Shown here one piece after another: positions 25,878 through 33,700 of a stretch of DNA of 64,000 nucleotides. The DNA is from Granulicatella adiacens ATCC 49175. GTDB taxonomy: Bacteria > Bacillota > Bacilli > Lactobacillales > Aerococcaceae. Under the pieces are notes generated by a model. That model did not search any database and was not told the origin of the DNA. It saw only the letters and a list, made by a program, of their open reading frames with translations. A program made the translations under genes and the position numbers. Position 1 is the first letter of the stretch. Each line of letters starts with the position of its first letter. The stretch covers positions 248,001 through 312,000 of the forward strand of contig NZ_CP102283.1 in NCBI RefSeq assembly GCF_025150565.1. Reading direction: 5' to 3'.

Positions 25878-25973
25878 GAGGAGAATTCTAATAAATTTAG
25901 GTATTGGATGAAATCGCTACTGTATAGGGAATCCGAACCTGAGGACTAAAACTCTTATGGAAAAGGAGTAAAT

Positions 25974-26543
25974 ATGGAAACAAAAAGATGTGATTGGGCT
26001 AACCAAAGTCTACTTGAACAAAAATATCATGATGAAAAGTGGGGAATCCCTATCTTTGACGATAAGGAATTATTTAAGATGCTTTGTTTAGAAGGGATGC
26101 AAGCAGGCCTTAGTTGGTCTACGATCCTTCAAAAAATGGAAGGGTTGTGTAAAGCCTTTGATAACTTTGATCCAGACATTGTGGTGAACTATGATGAAGA
26201 CAAGGAAGCTGAGCTCCTTCAAAATAAAGAAATCATCCGAAATCGATTGAAAGTAAAATCTGTTGCGAACAACGCCAAAGCTTACTTTAAGATATGTGAA
26301 GAGTTTGGGTCGTTTAGCGACTATTTATGGGGATTTGTCAATCATACCCCAATCATCAATTCTTGGAAATCCATAACAGAAGTCCCCGCAAAAACGGAGC
26401 TTTCGGACGAAATCAGTAAAGATTTGAAGAAAAGAGGCTTTAAATTTATTGGCTCTACTATTATTTATGCATTTATGCAATCGGTAGGGATGGTAAATGA
26501 CCACCTTCTGGACTGTGAGTTTAGAAGGGTAGGGAAGAATTAA
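25974..26543 (+). CDS. tag: DNA-3-methyladenine glycosylase I
   Basis: This base-excision enzyme removes 3-methyladenine from alkylated DNA. The family's zinc-binding and fold residues are visible: the N-terminal RCDW, YHDEKWG (His), EGMQAGLSWSTIL and the C-terminal NDHLLDC (His and Cys). The 189-residue length is normal. AAAAGGAG precedes the ATG. It is followed after 36 nt by a rhodanese gene. Confidence 0.93.
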   Translation: METKRCDWANQSLLEQKYHDEKWGIPIFDDKELFKMLCLEGMQAGLSWSTILQKMEGLCKAFDNFDPDIVVNYDEDKEAELLQNKEIIRNRLKVKSVANNAKAYFKICEEFGSFSDYLWGFVNHTPIINSWKSITEVPAKTELSDEISKDLKKRGFKFIGSTIIYAFMQSVGMVNDHLLDCEFRRVGKN

Positions 26544-26579
26544 AATTTATTTTGAATAGGAGAAAGGTGAAGGAGAAAC

Positions 26580-26864
26580 ATGAAAAAAATCGCTGCAAAC
26601 GAGTTTAAAGAATTATACCAAACAAGTGAAATCACGGTGTTAGATGTACGAGAAAAGGAAGAATTTCAAGACGGACATATTCCAACAGCAAAGAACTATC
26701 CTCTAAGTACGTTGGAACAAGAGTATGCAACATTAAATCCAGAGCAAAAATACTACGTTATCTGCCAAGGGGGCATGCGTTCAGCAAGGGCTTGTCAATT
26801 TTTGGAAGAAAAAGGCTTTGACGTGACGAATGTTGAAGGTGGCATGAATCAGTGGCAAGCTTAA
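26580..26864 (+). CDS. Single-domain rhodanese-like protein
   Basis: The 94-residue domain has VLDVREKEEFQDGHIPTAKNYPL (CDC25-like start) and the active-site loop CQGGMRSARA with the catalytic Cys at about residue 61. It probably carries sulfane sulfur in the cytoplasm. GAAGGAGAAAC precedes the ATG. Its last 13 nt overlap the start of the GNAT gene. Confidence 0.9.
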   Translation: MKKIAANEFKELYQTSEITVLDVREKEEFQDGHIPTAKNYPLSTLEQEYATLNPEQKYYVICQGGMRSARACQFLEEKGFDVTNVEGGMNQWQA

Positions 26865-27409
26865 AGAAAACGACCGAAGTTCAACTAGAGCCATTTAACA
26901 AAAGCTTTCTGCAAGAGATTTGGAAGATTGGTTTTTCTACGGATCAACCAGAGTGGACGAAGTGGAACGCACCGTATTTTAATGATTATCGCAAGTTTGA
27001 CGATGCCAAAAGTTTTGAAGCGAGCTTGGTTGCGAACTTTTTAATGAGCGAAGATTGCCGATGTATTGTCGCTGGAGGCCTGCCTGTGGGGATGGTTTCA
27101 AAAACATGGGTGGATGAAGCTACTCGCTGGCTAGAAATTGGGATTGTGATTTATGACGATCAGTTGTGGGGCGAGGGAATTGCAACGAACGCGCTGACGA
27201 AGTGGGTGGATGCTATTTTCCAAGAAATCGATGCGCTCGAACATATTGGCCTGACGACTTGGAGTGGGAACAGCGCGATGATGGCCGTTGCTGAGAAATT
27301 AGGGTTCCTAAAAGAAGGTCAAATCCGTAAAGTCCGTTACTATCAAGGACAGTATTATGACAGCGTAAAATATGGAATTTTACGCGAAGAGTGGACTACA
27401 AGAGCATAA
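26852..27409 (+). CDS. GNAT-family acetyltransferase, RimJ/RimL-like
   Basis: The 185-residue protein resembles ribosomal-protein/aminoacyl acetyltransferases: WLEIGIVIYDDQLWGEGIATNALTKWVD (acetyl-CoA loop) and GNSAMMAVAEKLGFLKEGQIRKVRYYQG. A GTG start inside the rhodanese gene, after GAAGGTGG, is the only start that keeps the N-terminal beta strand. The substrate is unknown. Confidence 0.82.
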   Translation: MASLKKTTEVQLEPFNKSFLQEIWKIGFSTDQPEWTKWNAPYFNDYRKFDDAKSFEASLVANFLMSEDCRCIVAGGLPVGMVSKTWVDEATRWLEIGIVIYDDQLWGEGIATNALTKWVDAIFQEIDALEHIGLTTWSGNSAMMAVAEKLGFLKEGQIRKVRYYQGQYYDSVKYGILREEWTTRA

Positions 27410-27417
27410 CAATAAAG

Positions 27418-27449
27418 AAAGAGACTGATTACGCGAATCAGTCTCTTTT
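27418..27449. terminator. Bidirectional terminator
   Basis: AAAGAGACTGATT and AATCAGTCTCTTT pair perfectly around five bases. The hairpin lies between convergent genes and serves both. Confidence 0.85.
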
Positions 27450-27465
27450 AATATGCAAGTAGTGA

Positions 27466-28122
27466 TTATTTTCCAGGAGTTTTTGGATCTAAGCCAAATG
27501 ATTGTTCTAAAATTGGTCTTAAGCTATTAATCGTATCGGCTGTACCTTCTATTGCAAGCGCGTATACTTTCTCGCCTTTTTGAACGACCCATTCGTACAT
27601 GTATTTACCATCAGAGAATGCAATTTTCATTAAGTAGGCATCCTCTCCAGCAAATTTAGCTCTTGAGCCTTGTAGACTAGTCTGTTGTTTGTCATTTTGC
27701 CAGTGGTCATACAAACGATTCGCAATTAACTCTGCGCCAAAGGTTTCTCCGTTAGCAAGTTTGACAGAGTCTTTAGTGTAGGAGTTCATTGATAATACAT
27801 TGTATTTATCTGGTGAAGAAAACTGGAATTGAGAACCAGTATTTTTATCTTGGTATGCGACCCAATCTTTAGGAACATTGACATAACCAGATGCTTCACG
27901 GCCAACGCGTTGAGTATCTGAAAGTGAAACTTCTTTAGTAGTAGAAGAAGCGCCAGCAGTTGTTGTTGGAGCAGTTGTAGTAGGTGTAGCCGTAGTTTCT
28001 TTAGCGACTTCAGTAGTTGGTGTTGCAACAGTATCTATTGCTTTCTTTTCTCCGTTCCCGCAAGCCGCTACCATTAATGCGGATAGAAGCGTTACAGAAC
28101 TTAATAAAATTTTGTTTTTCAT
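27466..28122 (-). CDS. Thr-linker lipoprotein, paralog 1 of 3
   Basis: The lipobox VAACGNG (about residue 21) is followed by a Thr/Ala/Pro linker (about 28-65) and a globular domain of about 150 residues. That domain begins LSDTQRVGREASGYVNVPKDW and ends LEQSFGLDPKTPGK. The two neighbouring genes encode the same architecture with the same first and last motifs, so they are tandem paralogs. The fold is not recognised. VNVPKDW followed by a beta-rich body weakly resembles PsbP-like domains. It lies 36 nt behind paralog 2 and is probably cotranscribed with it. Confidence 0.8.
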   Translation of the reverse strand: MKNKILLSSVTLLSALMVAACGNGEKKAIDTVATPTTEVAKETTATPTTTAPTTTAGASSTTKEVSLSDTQRVGREASGYVNVPKDWVAYQDKNTGSQFQFSSPDKYNVLSMNSYTKDSVKLANGETFGAELIANRLYDHWQNDKQQTSLQGSRAKFAGEDAYLMKIAFSDGKYMYEWVVQKGEKVYALAIEGTADTINSLRPILEQSFGLDPKTPGK

Positions 28123-28158
28123 AATAATTAATCCCCTTCATTTAGTTCAGATTTTTGA

Positions 28159-28785
28159 TTATTGTCCAGGAGTTTTTGCCTCTAAGCTCCAAGTCTGTTC
28201 GATCACAGGTCTTAAAGCATTAAGCATATCCTCAGAACCTTCGACTTCGATGGCGTATATTATCTCACCTTTTTGGAAAAACCAACAGAGGTAGTATTTA
28301 CCATCTGTAAATAGGACTTTAAGTAAGAAAGCCTCCTCGCCAGCGAATTTGGCTTTTACACCTTTTATTTGGTCGACTTCTTTTGAGTTTTTAAACTTAG
28401 CGTATGTACGATTAGCCATTAACTCAGCACCAAATGTTTCACCGCTTCCAAGTTCTACTTTATCTTTAGTGAAATTGTATAGTGCCACAGCATTATACTG
28501 ATCTGGTGAAACATATTGTACTTTATTTTCGCTATTCTTGGTCCAGTCTTTAGGGATATTGAGATAACCAGTATCCGCATTTCCGATACGTTGAGTGTCT
28601 GCAAGTGAGATTTCTTTTACGTTAGAAGACTGAGCAGTTGTTGTAGTCGTTACAGTTGCCGTTGTATTTGCTTGGGTTGTTGGCGCTGCGGTTGTCTCCG
28701 TTGCATTCTTTTCGCCGTTCCCGCAAGCCGCTACCATTAACGCAGATAGAAGCGTTACGGAACCTAATAAAATTTTGTTTTTCAA
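28159..28785 (-). CDS. Thr-linker lipoprotein, paralog 2 of 3, TTG start
   Basis: This copy is 208 residues, with lipobox VAACGNG, a shorter Thr linker, then LADTQRIGNADTGYLNIPKDW and the closing LEAKTPGQ. Its start is a TTG at 28785, ten bases after GAGGAG. That gives exactly the KNKILLGSVTLLSALMV signal shared with its paralogs, which use ATG. The longer frame to 28803 would swallow the ribosome site. The weaker codon may lower its output relative to paralog 1 in the same transcript. Function is unknown. Confidence 0.8.
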   Translation of the reverse strand: MKNKILLGSVTLLSALMVAACGNGEKNATETTAAPTTQANTTATVTTTTTAQSSNVKEISLADTQRIGNADTGYLNIPKDWTKNSENKVQYVSPDQYNAVALYNFTKDKVELGSGETFGAELMANRTYAKFKNSKEVDQIKGVKAKFAGEEAFLLKVLFTDGKYYLCWFFQKGEIIYAIEVEGSEDMLNALRPVIEQTWSLEAKTPGQ

Positions 28786-28821
28786 GATAGTTGTTCTCCT
28801 CAACAGATTTATTATATTTGT

Positions 28822-28850
28822 ATTATATCACGGTACGGATTGAATTTAAA
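28822..28850 (-). promoter_or_regulatory. Promoter for lipoprotein paralogs 2 and 1
   Basis: On the minus strand an extended -10 TGATATAAT (TATAAT at 28827-28822) lies 37 nt before the TTG start. The -35 is AT-rich and weak. Confidence 0.5.
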
Positions 28851-28892
28851 TAAAAAACATTTTACAAAAGATGAGGATAGATAGGGGATAAC

Positions 28893-28925
28893 AAAAGAGA
28901 CTAATCGCGTGGACTAGTCTCTTTT
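28893..28925 (-). terminator. Terminator of lipoprotein paralog 3
   Basis: AAAAGAGACTA and TAGTCTCTTTT form an 11-bp stem just beyond the stop of the 28939-29592 gene on the minus strand. Confidence 0.8.
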
Positions 28926-28938
28926 AGGTTGCTAGTGA

Positions 28939-29592
28939 TTATTTTCCAGGATTCTTAGGATCTAGACCCCAAGTTTGTTCGATAAGTGAAATCATCGTTA
29001 CAATCGTCTTTTTGTCTCCTTCAAAAGAAGCGGTATAGACTTTATCCCCTTTTTCAAAAATCCAAGTAAAGTAGTATTTTCCATCTTTCATTAAGAGTTG
29101 TAAGAGGTAAGCATCCATTCCGGATACTTTTGTTTTAGTACCTTGGATTTTATCAACATTTTGTTGACCACTCCAGTTAGCCGCTAGACGATTGGCAATC
29201 ATCTCTGCTCCCCAAGTTTCTCCTTCACCAGGTTTTGCTTGATCTTGAGTGAATCCATTTAATGTAATAATGTTGTACCCATCGAGTGCTGAGTACTGGA
29301 ATTGTGGGCCACCATTCACATCTTTAAAGTTGACCCAATCTTTAGGAACATTGACGTATCCAGCGTCGTCTCGTCCAACACGTTGAGTGTCGTTGAGTGA
29401 GATTTCTTTTTCTTCTGAAGAAGCTCCAGTTGTTGTCGGCGCTTGAGTGGTTGCTTGCGTGGTTGTTTCTTTAACAGCTTCCGTTGTTTGTACGGTCGTC
29501 GTTTCTTTTGTTTCTTTAGTAGAGTTACCGCATGCTGCAAACACAAGTGCAGAAAGAACAGTAACAGAGCCTAATAAGATTTTGTTTTTCAT
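28939..29592 (-). CDS. Thr-linker lipoprotein, paralog 3 of 3
   Basis: The 217-residue product has the signal KNKILLGSVTVLSALVFAAC, a Thr/Glu/Ala linker (about 25-60), and the shared domain from LNDTQRVGRDDAGYVNVPKDW to LIEQTWGLDPKNPGK. It has its own promoter (TGCTATAAA) and terminator, so it is expressed separately from paralogs 1 and 2. TAGGAGTG precedes the ATG. It is exported and membrane-anchored; the role is unknown. Confidence 0.8.
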   Translation of the reverse strand: MKNKILLGSVTVLSALVFAACGNSTKETKETTTVQTTEAVKETTTQATTQAPTTTGASSEEKEISLNDTQRVGRDDAGYVNVPKDWVNFKDVNGGPQFQYSALDGYNIITLNGFTQDQAKPGEGETWGAEMIANRLAANWSGQQNVDKIQGTKTKVSGMDAYLLQLLMKDGKYYFTWIFEKGDKVYTASFEGDKKTIVTMISLIEQTWGLDPKNPGK

Positions 29593-29776
29593 CGTTACAC
29601 TCCTAAAATATGAATTTATAGCATTAGTGTATCATTTTTTAAGATTTTTTAAAAGTTCAGACATTAGTTTATTTGCTTTGATAAAAGTTAGCCCTAACCA
29701 TTAGAGAGGAAATAAGATAACAGCTTATTTCAATAGATGGTATAATAGAACTACGATTAATGATGAGGTGAGACTT

Positions 29777-29998
29777 ATGCACCTGTTAAAAATTATCCTA
29801 TTTGTTATCGGGATAACCTTTTGCCTTTTTGGATATCTCATCTTGTTCAAAAAGCAGTATAGTCTCATCAATGATTTCAAAGCACGGAAGAAGGCGGGGA
29901 GCCAAAAGGATACAGATGCGATTCGAGTTGGGCAAGTTGAGTTAATCCTAGGTGTTGGATTTCTTGTACTATTTGTGTTATTAATGATATTTACGTAG
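29777..29998 (+). CDS. Small two-helix membrane protein, DUF3784-like
   Basis: The 73-residue protein has two hydrophobic helices (about 4-22 and 50-72) joined by a basic loop, KKQYSLINDFKARKKAGSQK. That loop matches the F/YxLIxxF loop of the DUF3784 group. The ATG at 29777 follows GATGAGGTGAG. TGGTATAAT at 29738-29746, preceded by an AAATAAG/CTTATTT inverted repeat, is the likely promoter. Function is unknown. Confidence 0.65.
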   Translation: MHLLKIILFVIGITFCLFGYLILFKKQYSLINDFKARKKAGSQKDTDAIRVGQVELILGVGFLVLFVLLMIFT

Positions 29999-30014
29999 AG
30001 GAATACTATAGAAA

Positions 30015-30551
30015 GTGAGTTTGGCAGTGAAGGAATTAGCATTAACATTAGAAGATACGCAGTGGGAGCAGACGACGATTACGCATGATCGAAAAATTGT
30101 GCGAGCCATTGTGGTAGACGAAGAGGGGTATTTTTACTTCGTGCGGGTACACCGCGATGATATCTTCGGGAATGGCGTTTTTATTGAAACAGCTGGCGGA
30201 GGTGTAGAAGAAGGAGAGTCAACAGAAGAAGCCATCCACCGGGAACTAAAGGAAGAACTGGGGGTCAAGGTAGAAATCCTTTGTACAATTGGTCTAGTTA
30301 GCGACTACTATAATCAGATTCATCGTCATAATGTAAATCATTACTATCTTTGCCAGATCAAGTCTTTCGGAGAAACCGATATGACTCCAGAAGAACAAGA
30401 GGAATTTCAATTGTCGACATTAAAGATGACTTATGAAGAGGCCGTTTCTGAGTATCAAAAGTGTGCTTCTAAACCATGGGGAGTCCTTCTTGCAAACCGC
30501 GAATTACCCGTTCTTGAGTGGGCAAGGAAATGGTTAAGTGGCGTAAAATAA
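30015..30551 (+). CDS. NUDIX hydrolase
   Basis: The complete Nudix box is present: GGGVEEGESTEEAIHRELKEELGV (about residues 56-79), with all catalytic Glu residues. These enzymes hydrolyse nucleoside diphosphates linked to another group; sequence alone does not show which. The GTG at 30015 is the first start after AGAGG. A GTG at 30027 is also possible. It starts 17 nt after the small membrane protein gene and is closed by a terminator. Confidence 0.88.
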   Translation: MSLAVKELALTLEDTQWEQTTITHDRKIVRAIVVDEEGYFYFVRVHRDDIFGNGVFIETAGGGVEEGESTEEAIHRELKEELGVKVEILCTIGLVSDYYNQIHRHNVNHYYLCQIKSFGETDMTPEEQEEFQLSTLKMTYEEAVSEYQKCASKPWGVLLANRELPVLEWARKWLSGVK

Positions 30552-30563
30552 AATGAAAAGAAG

Positions 30564-30609
30564 AAAAAGTAATCATAGTAGGGGAAGCCTATTCATGGTT
30601 ACTTTTTTT
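30564..30609 (+). terminator. Rho-independent terminator
   Basis: AAAAAGTAATCAT pairs with ATGGTTACTTTTT, followed by extra T residues, after the Nudix gene. Confidence 0.8.
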
Positions 30610-30644
30610 ATCGATTATTTTCTTAATAAAATCACAAATTCAAC

Positions 30645-30741
30645 TTGTAACTACCAGTTGGTTTTGCTATATTAAAGGTGCATATAAATCGGTAAACAAT
30701 AAGGTTAGGGATTGTTTTAGGTTTTGTTGCAAACGCTTACT
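30645..30741 (+). promoter_or_regulatory. Promoter and cre site of the GH84 surface glycosidase
   Basis: TTGTAA (30645-30650), 17 bp and TATATT (30668-30673) form the promoter. TGCAAACGCTTACT (30728-30741) is a near-consensus CcpA cre site about 50 bp past the start point, where binding would block elongation. Expression should fall when a preferred sugar is present. Confidence 0.72.
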
Positions 30742-30772
30742 AAAAATAAAACGAAAGGAAGTCGAAAATCTT

Positions 30773-33700
30773 ATGGGTAAGAGATTTTTTGATAAAAAAT
30801 GTAAGTACAGTATTCGCAAATTTTCAGTAGGAGTCGCTTCAGTAATGATTGGGGCTACTTTTTTTGCATCTCCGGTTGCTTTAGCAGCAGAGGTCGAAGG
30901 GGAACCAAGCACCGAAAATGGGGCTATTAGTGAGGCACCTTCCTTAAACCAATTGCCGGACGAAGTATTAAAAGCGATTGAAAAGGCAGAAAAAGAGGGG
31001 CAAGCAAACAAAGCGGAAGAGGAAGCTGCCGCTACTCCAAAAGAAGGAACGGCCGCATCTGAGACCGGGAAAACTCAACCCTCAAAAGAAGAAACAGCTA
31101 AGCCAACTGAAGCAGAAGCGACAACCGTTGCAACGCAGGCTAAACCAACGGAAGAGGTAACTGCTACAGAAGCTCCAACGACAACGACACCGAATACAGC
31201 AACAGAAGCAACAACGAAGCCACGTGAAGTAAATGGAACGGTGGAGAAAGCCGACCAATTTACAGCAGATAAGCCAGCAACGAAAGCAGAAATCGATGCG
31301 GCAAAAAAAGAAGTGACGAAAAAGGAATATACTGTATTCCCAACACCACAAAAGGTCACTTATGGAGAAGGGGTAACTGCACTAGAAGGGAAAGTAAATC
31401 TGGTATTTAGCGATAGTTTAGATATCTATACACGTAATCGTGCAAAAGAAATTTTACAAGCGAATCAAGTTTCTTATACAACAAGTGAAAAAGAAGCAGA
31501 AGGATATACGAATATCTTCCTAGGGGTTCATGGGGAATCTTCACTAGCTGAAAAAGAAGTTCAAGATGTTTCAAAAAATTTATACAATAAAATTGATGCC
31601 TATGTTTTACAAGTCAAAAACAATAAAATATCCATTGTCGGAAAAGACACAGACGCGGTGTTCTTTGGCCTTACAACCTTGAAACACATGCTCAAAGATT
31701 CACCAACTCCTGTTCTTCGTGATGTGACGGTAGAAGACTATGCCGAAGCGAAGAATCGTGGGTTTATTGAAGGATATTATGGCAATCCTTGGACGAAGGA
31801 AAACCGCGAAGATTTAATGAAATATGGTGGCGACTTAAAATTAACGCAATACTACTTCGCACCAAAAGACGATCCATATCACAACAAAAAGTGGCGCGAC
31901 TTATACCCAGAGGAAAAACTAGCAGAAATTCGGGACTTAGCTCGTGTCGGAAATGAAACGAAGACACGCTATGTATGGACAATCCATCCATTCATGCATA
32001 ACAAAATGCGCTTTGAAAACGACGAGAAATATAAAGAAGATCTTTCTGTCATCAAAAATAAATTTACACAATTACTCGATGCAGGGGTTCGTGAATTTGG
32101 GGTGCTTGCCGATGATGCGGCTTGGCCAGTCGGTGGATACAATAGCTATATCCGTTTAATGCGTGATTTGACAGATTGGTTAACGGAAAAACAAAAAACA
32201 TATAGCGGTCTTCGTAAAGATATGATTTTTGTGCCTGCTTGGTATATGGGACAAGGGACAGAGGATGAACTTCGTACACTAAACGAACACCTTCCAGAAA
32301 CAGTCCATTTAACATTGACAGGTGGGAAAGTATGGGGAGCTGTGGATCAAACTTTCTTAACGAACTTGAAACGAAATTTGACAGAAGGTGGAAAGAAATA
32401 TCGTCCAATTCACTTCTGGATTAACTGGCCATGTAATGACAATACAAAACAACACTTAATTCTTGGTGGCGGAGAAAAATTCTTGCATCCAAATGTTGAT
32501 TTGTCGCTTTCAAATGGAATTATGCTGAATCCAATGCAACAATCAGAAGCTTCCAAAGTAGCACTCTTTGATATGGCTCAATACGGCTGGAAGCAATGGA
32601 GAAGTGCACAAGAAGCAGAACAAATTAATGACACCGCCTTTAACTATGTGGTCAATGGTAATTTTAAAGACAGTGAAGTTTCCAAAGCCTTCCGCGAACT
32701 TGGAAAACATATGCGAAACCAAAACAGACCTCCTCATGTTACAAAATTAGAAGAGTCAGTAGAACTTGCACCTAAATTGACCGCCTTTTATAACAAATTG
32801 AAGTCAGGTCAAAACTTGGATGTAGAAAGAAAAGAATTAAAAGAAATTTTTGCCCAATTGAAAGCTGACGCAATTCTTCTAAAAGAAAAAGCAGATAAGA
32901 AACTTATTCACCAAATTCACTATTGGTTAGACAATACAGTAGATCAAATGAATGCGCTCGAAGCCCTATTAACGGCAACAGAAGGACTGGCAGAAAAGAA
33001 TGATGCGAAAGTGTGGGATAACTACTACGCAGGATTGAAGCATTATGACCAATCCATTAGTTATGCATTCTTCTATGTAGATCACTATGAACGTGCTGAA
33101 TTTGGCGTTCAACATATTCGCCCGTTTATTAATAATCTCAAAGAATATTTAGCAACGCATATTCAGACGATGCTTCGCCCAGACAAACTGGTAACTACAT
33201 TTATTACAAACCGTGCGGGTGCTGAAGGCGGACTTGCTGAAGTCACAGACGGAGATTACGATACACATGTAATTGTGAAGACGACAACCGTAATTGAACG
33301 AGATGACTATGTGGGATTACGTTTCAACAAAGCGATTAAGATTCATACGCTCGGATTTGCTACAGGAACCAAGACGGCCGATAACTACACATTCGGTAAT
33401 GCCGTTGTTGAATATCAAAATGAGCAAGGGGATTGGGTAGCGCTCACGACTCCAGCCTATACAGGTAGAGAGCGTACCCTTGAATTCAATAATCTGGATA
33501 TTACTGCACAAGCCGTTCGGATGCGTGCAACTGCTAAAAAGGATAATGCTTGGCTTGCCATGCGCGAAATCGCCGTCAATCGACCACTAGAAACGGGTAG
33601 CAAGAAGGTAAAAGCAAATATCACTTTAAGTTCTAATCTAGTATATAAATATGGAACTAGTGTCGTTCAAATGCAAGATGGAAATGCGACAACAGAATCT

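Noticed and set aside
25974-27409. A mobile or resistance island
   Set aside because: The tag, rhodanese and GNAT genes have base use like their neighbours, and no transposase, integrase or terminal repeats are visible.
31075-31359. Minus-strand hydrophobic and Cys/Phe-rich frames
   Set aside because: They mirror the Thr/Glu/Ala linker of the GH84 gene, with no ribosome site or separate codon signal.
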